DNA from: Lancefieldella parvula_C
Lineage (GTDB): Bacteria > Actinomycetota > Coriobacteriia > Coriobacteriales > Atopobiaceae
Direction: 5' to 3'
Assembly (NCBI RefSeq): GCF_000758945.1
Contig: NZ_JRND01000029.1
Span: forward strand, 1-46,390
DNA: 46,390 bases
In this document: piece after piece, positions 6,682 through 13,980 of the stretch
Layout: each line of letters starts with the position of its first letter
How positions within the stretch are numbered: the stretch's first letter is position 1
Program-made: the position numbers and the translations under genes
The notes under the pieces: generated by a model
What the model saw: only the letters and a program-made list of their open reading frames with translations
Database searches by the model: none
Told to the model about the DNA's origin: nothing

Positions 6682-8223
6682 ATGAATTGCCCCAACTGCG
6701 GAGCTGAAATTAGCAAGCACGCAAAGTTCTGTTCTAACTGCGGACAGAAGCTTTCTGACGTCGCGGACGTCGCAGACGTTGCAGACGCCGCAGACGTCGA
6801 GAAACCCGATGCGCTCGCCGAGTCCACAGAACCTGCAACAGAAACCGCATCCGACAACTCCACCACAGCTACTGAGGTTATCGCACCAGCAGAGGCTGAC
6901 GATCCAGTTGATACCACAACCGACCCAGACACAGCCGATCCAGACGTAGCTGATCCAGACGCAACTGTCCTGGCAGAGTACCCAACCGATGGCGAAGACG
7001 CAACTGCTGCAGAAACCTCGCTCCTTGAGGCGCCGGCTGACGACTCCTACATCTCCCCAGATGAGGCTCCTACTGTTGTCGCCGGCGCTGCCGACCCCAC
7101 CGCTGCTGAAGATCCCACCGTTGTCGCAGATGCCGAGGAGCCCACAACTTTCATCAACGACCCAGACCGCATCAATGTCTTTACCCCTTCTGACTATGAC
7201 TCAACTGCTATTTCGCACTTTGACCCCTCGCAGTTCACCGTCGTTTCAAGCGGACCAACTTCCGTTGAGCGCAAGCAGAATAAGGACGGCTCGGACGCAC
7301 TTCGCAAAGCTGTATTTGGCCTTCTTGCAGCTGTTTTAGTCGTGGGAGTTTTGGCCATTGCTTGGGTTTTCCAATCTCATCAAGACAATGCTGCGCAACG
7401 TAACGCAGTTCAACAACGAATTGCTTCATATCAAGAGCAAATTGAAAGCGTAAATGTTGATCCACACAGCGATAGCAGTCGCGTTGAACTTCTCAACCAA
7501 TACGAGAAGCTCGATCAAATTGAAGAGCAAATCACTGGCGACCAGAAAAATGGTCAGTTCCGCCTATCAAACGGTACCGACGACTCTGGTGTAAATATTT
7601 TGAATAGCTCAATCTCTGATCGACAGAAAAGCATTCGCGACTGGTTTGAGGCCGACTACAAGCGCAGACTAACCGCAAACAGCTTCAACGACACAGATAC
7701 CGCAAATACTATGGATCAAAAGTCTGTGGCAAATAAGCTTGTTGAGCTACAGGCCCTTCTCGGAGATATTGAGCACGAGAAGGTTATTTGGGGCGACGAT
7801 ACAGGCAACAATTCAACCTATGATTCATATCACTCTCGCGTATCTGACCAGATAAAGAAGGGTGAAACTCTTAAATCTGGCGTGGCCGAGAAGACCAAAA
7901 AAGAGCAAGAAAAGAAAGAAAAAGACAAGAAGGACCTTGAAAAGGCACAGAGATGGGTGGGTACCTACAGCGGAACCGGTACTGACGGCAAGTCCATGGA
8001 GGTAGTCATCCAAAAAGATGGCACTGTTATTTGGCGAATTGGTGGCGAGCCTGACGTAACAGGTTCATGGACAGGTGACGAGAAGGGCATCCAGCTTACC
8101 TTCAACGGACAGGTAAGCCAGAGAAGCGAACCCTTTACTCTTACCTCCACAAATGGCGGCCGTACGGTTTCAATCAGTTCTGAAAGCAGCACCTGGAATA
8201 CTGATACTCTGACCAGACAATAA
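6682..8223 (+). CDS. Zinc-ribbon, single-pass membrane protein with extracytoplasmic beta domain (paralogue)
   Basis: A 513-aa protein. The N-terminal zinc ribbon (Cys3, Cys6, Cys17, Cys20) leads into a long acidic linker (about 25-195) rich in Asp, Ala, Pro and Thr, with an in-frame 9-bp DNA repeat coding DVA units. One transmembrane helix lies at about 207-230, a helical charged region at about 240-410 including a Lys/Glu-rich stretch, and a C-terminal WVGTYSGTGTDGK domain (about 420-513). From the helix onward it is clearly homologous to the 397-aa protein at 1578-2771, including the QISGDQK/ITGDQK-like and SEPFTLTS motifs. The longer, repetitive linker is the main difference. The ribosome site ttaaggag fixes the ATG. 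Function unknown; the architecture suggests sensing or binding outside the cell coupled to a cytoplasmic ribbon. Confidence 0.88.
   Translation: MNCPNCGAEISKHAKFCSNCGQKLSDVADVADVADAADVEKPDALAESTEPATETASDNSTTATEVIAPAEADDPVDTTTDPDTADPDVADPDATVLAEYPTDGEDATAAETSLLEAPADDSYISPDEAPTVVAGAADPTAAEDPTVVADAEEPTTFINDPDRINVFTPSDYDSTAISHFDPSQFTVVSSGPTSVERKQNKDGSDALRKAVFGLLAAVLVVGVLAIAWVFQSHQDNAAQRNAVQQRIASYQEQIESVNVDPHSDSSRVELLNQYEKLDQIEEQITGDQKNGQFRLSNGTDDSGVNILNSSISDRQKSIRDWFEADYKRRLTANSFNDTDTANTMDQKSVANKLVELQALLGDIEHEKVIWGDDTGNNSTYDSYHSRVSDQIKKGETLKSGVAEKTKKEQEKKEKDKKDLEKAQRWVGTYSGTGTDGKSMEVVIQKDGTVIWRIGGEPDVTGSWTGDEKGIQLTFNGQVSQRSEPFTLTSTNGGRTVSISSESSTWNTDTLTRQ
6757..6798 (+). repeat. 9-bp tandem repeat inside the zinc-ribbon gene
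   Basis: Four and two-thirds units of GACGTCGCA-like sequence (starting at 6757, 6766, 6775, 6784 and 6793) code for repeated Asp-Val-Ala. The unit length is a multiple of three, so slippage would change linker length and not the reading frame. Confidence 0.8.
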
Positions 8224-8229
8224 GAAATT

Positions 8230-8324
8230 CTACTGAACAAGCTGTGTTCAGTAGGCTGTCTACAACAAGCGTAAATCCAATAGAGACCACTATAGCCAGC
8301 ATCCAATATGGACACTGGCTATAG
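8230..8324. terminator. Two hairpins between convergent genes
   Basis: CTACTGAACA/TGTTCAGTAG (8230-8254, 5-nt loop) and CTATAGCCAG/CTGGCTATAG (8290-8324, 15-nt loop) are perfect 10-bp stems between the 513-aa protein gene and the sigma-factor gene. Neither has a long T run, so their terminator strength is uncertain. Confidence 0.55.
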
Positions 8325-8352
8325 TATTATGACTGCGCTAACCTGCTACCTG

Positions 8353-10290
8353 TTACTCTGAGAAGGTAACATTTTTAGTAAAAGGCGAATACATGGGTAT
8401 ACGAGCGTCATGCGGATGCATAGTATCATCAACCGAATATGTCATCTTTATATCTTTATCCAAATATTGATCTAAGCCATCTTGGGGATCAACTTCAATC
8501 ATTGTTGTACGCATAATTTTATAACTACTGTCATATGCAGCACGTCCCGCAACATCCTGTTTTTTATCCAAGACAAAGACGTACTCACGCTCTGTAAAAT
8601 CCATTTGTGCAGGATATTGCATTCCTTGCAAATCAAGAATCTCTTGCAATGTCAAATATCTAAGTCTTCCCTGAACCGTTATTTGCTTTTTATCAAAAAT
8701 TGAAACATCTGAGAAAGCTTTCGCGATGAGCGTCCTATCCCGGCTGTCAGACCAAGTAATTTCTTCTCCCTTCATATCATCAGGAAGATCTGTAATATTG
8801 CCTTCCCATTCTTTGGTCGAAATTACACCAGGACCAGAGAGCGTATATCTGTAACCGTAAGCACTGCCGTAATCACTACCAACACCTGAACCAGACCAGC
8901 TCACTGCAATTAACCCGTTTTTATCACTATCTACTGTCAAAGAACCTCTAAAGCCACCTGCAGATGCGACTCCTTCTAGAATGTCCCCTGCATTTTGAAC
9001 CTCGTAAGCTTGTTTTGTGTCCTTATCAAAACTAAAAATCTTTACAGTGTTGACGCCATAAGCATATTCAGTCTTTAAAAGAAGTTGAGGGATATCAGGA
9101 TTAGCACTATCCATATACACTAGGGCGTACTGATAAAAACGCCGATCATTTGATGGAACGCTTCCAAAATCGTAACTTGAGGCATTATCAATAATCTCGC
9201 TGTATTGCTCGTACATTGCCTTTTTGACTGGATCTACTTCTGGTGCGTCTTCCTCTTTATTATTTGTTTCTTGAGTGCTCACTTCAGCCTCTTGGCTCTT
9301 TTGTTGAGAAGGGCTAAATACTCCAGCAGAATAAGCTATGCCTGCTCCTACAAAAGATAGAGTAACTACTCCAATAGCAATTTTTGTAGCAAGTGATTTA
9401 ACGCCTAATCCTGCTGCCTTGGTAGCAGCTGCCTTAGCGCCTGCAGATGAGGCAGTCTTTGCAGCTAGCGCATTGCCCTTGGCCGCTGCTTTTCCTGCCG
9501 CCTGAGCTGCACCAGCTCCAGAAGCTGCGAGAAGATGAGAAATCTTTGAAAGCGTCTCCGCCATAATTGCATCGGAGTTTTCTCCATGTGCAAGCCACAT
9601 AAAGTACCAAATAGGAGACATGCCAAACAGGCAAATACCTTGCTTTTTCTCCATCTCACGAATCTTTGTCTGAAGAATTTCTTTGCTACTAAAAAGTCTT
9701 GATTTGACTGTTCCTAAAGGAATATTGAGATACTCAGCAATTTCTTTTTGCTTTTTGTTCTCAATATAGAAAAGTCCAATACAAAGACGCTGCTCTTCGG
9801 TAAGTTCATTGAGCAGTACATCCATCAGGTTATAAGCTTCTTTTTTGTCAAGTCGTGCTTCAGGATTAAGCTCTATGCTCTCATCAGCAATATCAAAGAA
9901 CTCGTCTTCAGTATCATCTGTCTTTTCAGCTTGATGATCCCAAGTTTTCTTTTGACTTCTGACGTAATCAATAATGCCAGACTTAACAACCGCATTAAAC
10001 CAACCTCTAAACGCTGCAGGCTGACCCTTGAACTGCTTCATGTTTTTAAAAGCACGAAGATAGAGCTCTTGCATGCAATCTTCAACATCTGCTCCTCTAA
10101 GACTTTGGCAGACAAGTGCTCTTACCCAACCTTCAGTACACCTGTAGATTTTCTCAACAGCATTTTGATCACCTTTGAGGAACTGAACGGCATAACAGCC
10201 CAGTTCATCTTCAAGCTTGTTTCCACAGATGTGACAAAACTTGTCAGAAGAGTCGTAGAGTTTGTTGCAGTTCAAGCAATACATTTTCAT
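8353..10290 (-). CDS. Membrane-anchored ECF-type sigma factor with zinc ribbon and extracytoplasmic domain
   Basis: A 645-aa fusion. A zinc ribbon (Cys5, Cys8, Cys19, Cys22) is followed by an ECF sigma module. Region 2 is at about residues 35-112 (DVEDCMQELYLRAF, AFRGWFNAVVKSGIIDYVRS) and region 4 at about 160-215 (LTEEQRLCIGLFYIENKKQKEIAEYLN, then GTVKSRLF in the recognition helix). An Ala/Lys/Gly-rich linker (about 250-300) leads to one transmembrane helix (about 303-327), then about 315 residues outside with no family I recognise. ECF sigma factors normally use a separate anti-sigma protein; here the sensor and membrane anchor are in the same chain and no anti-sigma gene is adjacent. The start at 10290 has AGGAGG 11 bases upstream; a second Met two codons on is possible. 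It lies 24 bp behind the small zinc-ribbon gene in one operon with an ECF-type promoter at 10665-10640, implying autoregulation (inference). Confidence 0.88.
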   Translation of the reverse strand: MKMYCLNCNKLYDSSDKFCHICGNKLEDELGCYAVQFLKGDQNAVEKIYRCTEGWVRALVCQSLRGADVEDCMQELYLRAFKNMKQFKGQPAAFRGWFNAVVKSGIIDYVRSQKKTWDHQAEKTDDTEDEFFDIADESIELNPEARLDKKEAYNLMDVLLNELTEEQRLCIGLFYIENKKQKEIAEYLNIPLGTVKSRLFSSKEILQTKIREMEKKQGICLFGMSPIWYFMWLAHGENSDAIMAETLSKISHLLAASGAGAAQAAGKAAAKGNALAAKTASSAGAKAAATKAAGLGVKSLATKIAIGVVTLSFVGAGIAYSAGVFSPSQQKSQEAEVSTQETNNKEEDAPEVDPVKKAMYEQYSEIIDNASSYDFGSVPSNDRRFYQYALVYMDSANPDIPQLLLKTEYAYGVNTVKIFSFDKDTKQAYEVQNAGDILEGVASAGGFRGSLTVDSDKNGLIAVSWSGSGVGSDYGSAYGYRYTLSGPGVISTKEWEGNITDLPDDMKGEEITWSDSRDRTLIAKAFSDVSIFDKKQITVQGRLRYLTLQEILDLQGMQYPAQMDFTEREYVFVLDKKQDVAGRAAYDSSYKIMRTTMIEVDPQDGLDQYLDKDIKMTYSVDDTMHPHDARIPMYSPFTKNVTFSE

Positions 10291-10314
10291 TTGGCGCTTA
10301 TCCTCCTATTTGAT

Positions 10315-10599
10315 CTACTTATCATTTTGTGCCTTGTAAGTAAGCCCAGGGGTTTGTTTTTTTAGCTCGTTTACAAGCTTTCTTTCGCTTTCGGATAACG
10401 AGGTTTCAATCGCATATTTGTTTGAAGTTGGAAGTGAGGAATAATCGCTGGCTTTACTTCCGCAGGAACCACATAATTTTGCATCACGAGGCATTTTGGC
10501 TCCGCACTTGCTACAAAAGGTATTCTGTACCTTTGCTCCGCACGAGTAGCAGAACTTTGTGCCTTCTTTTAATTCTTGACCACACTGAATACATTTCAT
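10315..10599 (-). CDS. Small protein with two zinc ribbons, sigma-factor partner
   Basis: A 94-aa soluble protein. Zinc ribbon 1 has Cys3, Cys6, Cys17 and Cys20; ribbon 2 has Cys29, Cys32, Cys43 and Cys46. A polar linker and a charged C-terminal helix (about 68-82, SESERKLVNELKKQ) follow. It has no membrane segment. It is the first gene of the sigma-factor operon, with the ribosome site gggag seven bases before the ATG. Position suggests it works with the sigma factor, for example as an adaptor or inhibitor bridging the ribbons of the membrane proteins; this is inference only. Its length and composition are unlike classical zinc-binding anti-sigma factors, which carry an HxxxCxxC motif that I do not see. 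Confidence 0.85.
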   Translation of the reverse strand: MKCIQCGQELKEGTKFCYSCGAKVQNTFCSKCGAKMPRDAKLCGSCGSKASDYSSLPTSNKYAIETSLSESERKLVNELKKQTPGLTYKAQNDK

Positions 10600-10639
10600 T
10601 TGAACTCCCTTTTTGAAGGTTTTCCTTGTCTCTCACTAA

Positions 10640-10665
10640 GACGAGAGAGTTCTCCAAAAGGTTCA
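10640..10665 (-). promoter_or_regulatory. ECF-sigma-type promoter of the sigma-factor operon
   Basis: Read on the minus strand: TGAACC (10665-10660), a 16-bp spacer, CGTC (10643-10640), then TTAGT. It shares TGAACCTTT, the spacer length and CGTCTTAGT with the promoter at 488-516. The start codon is about 40 bases downstream of the -10 element. This is the expected layout for a sigma factor that drives its own operon. Confidence 0.72.
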
Positions 10666-10766
10666 TTATTTTTTTATTCAATTAGTTTTTATCAACGCAC
10701 ATCGTTTGCAATTCTATACATATTTCTTGTCATTTATTCTTGTAATACTCACACTCCACAAAATAT

Positions 10767-10794
10767 GGCGAGAAGACCGATAGATCTTCTCGCC
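10767..10794. terminator. GGCGAGAA inverted pair, terminator of the PTS/ROK operon
   Basis: GGCGAGAAGA and TCTTCTCGCC form a perfect 10-bp stem with an 8-nt loop, followed on the minus strand by ATATTTT. It sits 58 bp past the ROK kinase stop. It is one of four hairpins built from the GGCGAGAANNNC motif. Confidence 0.8.
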
Positions 10795-10851
10795 TTATTG
10801 TTTACAAAGTGAACGCCGTTCTACACGGTACTCGTTCTTCTTGCCAAACTC

Positions 10852-11739
10852 CTACGCACCAAGTGCACGCTGTCCAAGCACCAAAGCACCTAGAATGCCC
10901 TGGTTTCCCTCGCAACCTCCAGGAACAACGTAATTCTGTATGTCCTCTATCTCCGGAGTGTTGATGTAGCCGTTGAGGTACGTAACAAGTTTCTGCTGGA
11001 TAAGCGGGAACAGTTGCTTCTGCTCCATGACGCCTCCGCCCAGAATAATGCGCTGAGGTGAGTAGCACATTACATATGTGGAGAGGGCTTTTGCAAGGTA
11101 GGCAGCCTCAAGCTCCCATACCTCGTCTTTCTCGGTAAGCTCAACAGCTGGAAGTCCCCAGCGCTCTTGAATAGCAGGACCTGATGCCAGTCCTTCAAGG
11201 CAGTTCTGGTGATAGGGACACTTAGTCTGCTGCCAAGAATCGTTTGCCTCACGTTCAACAAGGATATGACCAGCCTCGGGATGGAGCATACCGTGCTGGA
11301 GTTTTCCTTCAAGCAGCACGCCGGCGCCAATTCCGGTTCCTACGGTCAGGTAGACAACGTTATCAAGGCCGTGAGCTGCGCCAAAAACTGCTTCTCCTAA
11401 ACAAGCTGCATTAACATCAGTGTCGTATCCAACAGGGACGTTCAGTCCATCCTTCAACGCCTGCAACAGATTGAAGTTGCGCCAACCTTGCTTAGGAGTC
11501 GAGAGAATCTTTCCGTAGCTAGGCAGGTCAGGATTGACTCCCGTGGGGCCAAATGCGCCAACACCTAGAGCCTGAATAGAGCGAGCTTTGAACCAGTCCA
11601 CAATCTTTGGCAAAACAGACTCTGGCGCTGCCGTGGGAAAGACCTCACGCTCACAAATTTTTCCGTCTGGTGTACCCGTGGCAAGAACAATCTTTGTTCC
11701 GCCAAACTCAATACCACCAAGAAGCGTCTCTGCACACAT
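10852..11739 (-). CDS. ROK-family sugar kinase, fructokinase/GmuE-like
   Basis: A 295-aa protein. The N-terminal phosphate loop GIEFGGTK and the ROK zinc/substrate segment are present (HPEAGHI, then CPYHQNCLEGLASGPAI), followed by the C-terminal GGGVMEQ loop. This CPYHxxCLEGLASGPA variant is typical of Bacillus YdhR/GmuE-type fructokinases rather than NagK or Glk. It is the last gene of the operon, and its presence makes the set GmuA/B/C/D/R/E-like without GmuF or GmuG. It probably phosphorylates a free hexose released from the imported disaccharide. The start codon directly follows a GGCGAGAANNNC motif copy on the coding strand; no better ribosome site is visible. Confidence 0.9.
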   Translation of the reverse strand: MCAETLLGGIEFGGTKIVLATGTPDGKICEREVFPTAAPESVLPKIVDWFKARSIQALGVGAFGPTGVNPDLPSYGKILSTPKQGWRNFNLLQALKDGLNVPVGYDTDVNAACLGEAVFGAAHGLDNVVYLTVGTGIGAGVLLEGKLQHGMLHPEAGHILVEREANDSWQQTKCPYHQNCLEGLASGPAIQERWGLPAVELTEKDEVWELEAAYLAKALSTYVMCYSPQRIILGGGVMEQKQLFPLIQQKLVTYLNGYINTPEIEDIQNYVVPGGCEGNQGILGALVLGQRALGA

Positions 11740-11753
11740 GTTTTTCTCGCCAG

Positions 11754-12089
11754 TTACTTGTTAAGGAGCTTCTCATACACGTCAATAAAGTCCTCAGCAA
11801 TAATGCGGAAAGACTCGGCCTGCATAAGCTGGTCCTCAGCATGCAGCAAGATGAGCGAGAACTCAACATTGCTGTTATCAATTGCGGACTGCTGCAGCAT
11901 GTTCAGATGCGTGCTATGGCCCTCATTAAAGATCTCTGTACCAGCAATAATATCTGCACGCGCGCCTTCAATATCACCCGTTTTTGCCTTCTGGATAGCG
12001 CCAATATACATTGACTTTGCCGTTCCAACGGTAGCAATAATCTCAAAGGCTGCTTCTTGCGTAGCAGTCATGCCGTCATCTAAATCCAT
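11754..12089 (-). CDS. PTS lactose/cellobiose-family IIA component
   Basis: A 111-aa cytoplasmic protein of the lactose/N,N'-diacetylchitobiose/beta-glucoside PTS. It is all-helical with the phosphorylated histidine in the conserved LLHAEDQLM segment (about residues 79-87). It receives phosphate from HPr and passes it to the IIB encoded next to it. The operon order on the minus strand is GH1, IIC, IIB, IIA, ROK. Only 14 bp separate its stop from the ROK start, and that gap contains one GGCGAGAA-type motif. The start is taken at 12089 (weak GGGGT ribosome site); an internal Met six codons on is possible. Confidence 0.93.
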   Translation of the reverse strand: MDLDDGMTATQEAAFEIIATVGTAKSMYIGAIQKAKTGDIEGARADIIAGTEIFNEGHSTHLNMLQQSAIDNSNVEFSLILLHAEDQLMQAESFRIIAEDFIDVYEKLLNK

Positions 12090-12144
12090 TTTTACCCCAT
12101 ACTCTTTTCTTGAGCACCTGGGAGCTCAGAAAATCTTTTATCGC

Positions 12145-12441
12145 TTATTTAATAAGCTCCAGTGCGTCGTCAAGGATTTTTGCAGCGTTCATCCTGCCGT
12201 AATCAACCATAGGAATAACAGCTACAGGAGTAGATCCTGCTGCGGCCTCAACGTCTGCCTTTGCATACGCAATCTGAGGTCCAAGCAAAAAAACATCTGC
12301 ACCATCGATAAGCTCAAGTGCCTTATTAAGAGGATTTGCAATAATCTCTGCATCCAAACCACGAGAAGCAGCTTCTTTCTGAAGCTTCTGAACAAGTAGG
12401 CTTGTGGACATTCCGGCGTTGCAAGCAAGTAAGATTTTCAT
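12145..12441 (-). CDS. PTS lactose/cellobiose-family IIB component
   Basis: A 98-aa protein with the phosphocysteine loop LLACNAGMSTS at the N-terminus (Cys8). This is diagnostic of IIB proteins of the cellobiose/lactose family, which pass phosphate from IIA to the incoming sugar. Ten upstream codons are open but the Met at 12441 has aaaaggag five bases away, and the family begins MKILLxCxxGMSTS. It belongs to the same operon as IIA and IIC. Confidence 0.95.
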   Translation of the reverse strand: MKILLACNAGMSTSLLVQKLQKEAASRGLDAEIIANPLNKALELIDGADVFLLGPQIAYAKADVEAAAGSTPVAVIPMVDYGRMNAAKILDDALELIK

Positions 12442-12517
12442 ATGATCTCCTTTTGATGAGCCAGCCACCAAATACGATGGCTGGCTTCAAGTGATACTCA
12501 GATTATAAGCTTACAAA

Positions 12518-13957
12518 CTACTCTGCATCCTGAGCATTCTCTGCAAGAGCCTCAGCCTGCTTGGCCTGTGCACGCTCGGAGATCTTCATGAATGGCAGGT
12601 AAATTGCCATGGCGAGAAGAACCTCGACGACCTGCCAGATGACGGCACGAATGTCGCCACCGGTTGCCAGCCAACCACTCAGGAAGACTGGGGTTGTCCA
12701 AGGAACCATTGCAACGCAAGGGTTAATCCAACCAAGGTTGGTGAACAGGTAGGTCAGGCCGATGAACAAATCTGGAACAAGAACAAATGGAATCATCAAA
12801 GGAAGGTTAAAGACGATTGGGTAACCGTAAATAACTGGCTCGTTGATGTTGAAGATACCTGGAAGAAGAGAAAGTGCTGCAACATCTTTGGAAGCCTTGT
12901 TCTTTGAGAAGACAAAGGTGTCAAGAAGCAGCATCAGAGTACAACCAGAACCGCCGATCAGCGCAAAGGTGTTGATGATCTGCATGTTCATGTAGTGGTC
13001 CTGAGGAATTGGCTGACCAGCTGCAAAGGTTGCCATGTTATCAACAATAAGCATGGTCAGGATTGGCTCGATCAGAACACCAGAGATGGTGGACTGGTGA
13101 ATGCCAAGGCAGAAGAGCAGGTTTGCAAAGGTGTAGATGATGATGACTGCAAATGGACCAGCATTCATGAGGCCCTTCAGTGGGGCAGAAATGCTTGTTG
13201 CAATGATGGTCATAAGGTCAGTGCCAGCGCAAACTGCAAGAAGAGCAGATGCAATACCAAAGACGGTAAGGGTCAACATCATAGGGATCATGGTGTTAAA
13301 AGAATCTGCAACCGCTGGTGGAACGCCCTCACCAAGGTTGACCTTCAGCTGCTTAACGCTGGAGAGCTTGATGAAGATGGTGGTGGAAAGCAGACCAATG
13401 ATGATTGCACCAAAGAGGCCGTTTGTACCAGTGAAGGAAGTGGAGAAAGCACCAGTTACATCAACGCCGGTAACTGCATAACCACTTGGCAGGAGCTTAG
13501 CAACATCAGCCACAGGAAGTGCAACTCCTGCAGCTGCTGCATCAGCGGCGTTTGCTGCATGAAGAACAGCACCTGCAGTGGCAACAATGCTCTGAGGCAT
13601 CATGATGATAAGTGCAGCAATACCAATAACAACGCAAGAGATTGCGTTTTCAAAACGCTTGTTACGAGCGAGGCAATAACCAATAATGCCTGCAAGAATA
13701 ACTGCCGAGAAACTCAGAGTGCCCTGAGCAATTGCTGCGCCCCAAACCTTGAAATTAGCCAAGGTAACTGGATCATTTGCAAAGATGAGTGGGAACAGAA
13801 CGTTGTTGATCAGTACTGCAATACCAGCCAAAATGTAAATTGGGCTGACAGTTGCAAATGCATCGCGCAGGCTCCTCAAATGAACTTGATTACCTACTTT
13901 TGCAGAAACTTCTGCAAATTTATCTAGAAACGATGCCTGGCCATTATCTTTTGCCAT
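12518..13957 (-). CDS. PTS cellobiose/beta-glucoside-family IIC permease
   Basis: A 479-aa integral membrane protein of the lactose/cellobiose IIC family. It has about ten hydrophobic segments and family motifs such as the N-terminal LRDAFATVSPIYILAGI, the central GIHQSTISGVLIEPI, and the conserved GIFNINEPVIYGYPIVFNL (about 365-383). The last of these contains the NEP(V/I) substrate-binding motif. It imports a beta-linked disaccharide with phosphorylation. The Met at 13957 has AGGAG seven bases upstream, better than the Met two codons earlier. Downstream is a 76-bp gap to IIB; upstream, 23 bp separate it from the GH1 gene. Confidence 0.95.
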   Translation of the reverse strand: MAKDNGQASFLDKFAEVSAKVGNQVHLRSLRDAFATVSPIYILAGIAVLINNVLFPLIFANDPVTLANFKVWGAAIAQGTLSFSAVILAGIIGYCLARNKRFENAISCVVIGIAALIIMMPQSIVATAGAVLHAANAADAAAAGVALPVADVAKLLPSGYAVTGVDVTGAFSTSFTGTNGLFGAIIIGLLSTTIFIKLSSVKQLKVNLGEGVPPAVADSFNTMIPMMLTLTVFGIASALLAVCAGTDLMTIIATSISAPLKGLMNAGPFAVIIIYTFANLLFCLGIHQSTISGVLIEPILTMLIVDNMATFAAGQPIPQDHYMNMQIINTFALIGGSGCTLMLLLDTFVFSKNKASKDVAALSLLPGIFNINEPVIYGYPIVFNLPLMIPFVLVPDLFIGLTYLFTNLGWINPCVAMVPWTTPVFLSGWLATGGDIRAVIWQVVEVLLAMAIYLPFMKISERAQAKQAEALAENAQDAE

Positions 13958-13980
13958 GAACAAACTCCTTTCACGAGTTT

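Noticed and set aside
12995..13927. Plus-strand frame opposite the PTS IIC gene
   Set aside because: Cys/Asn-rich, motif-free translation opposite a clear IIC permease.
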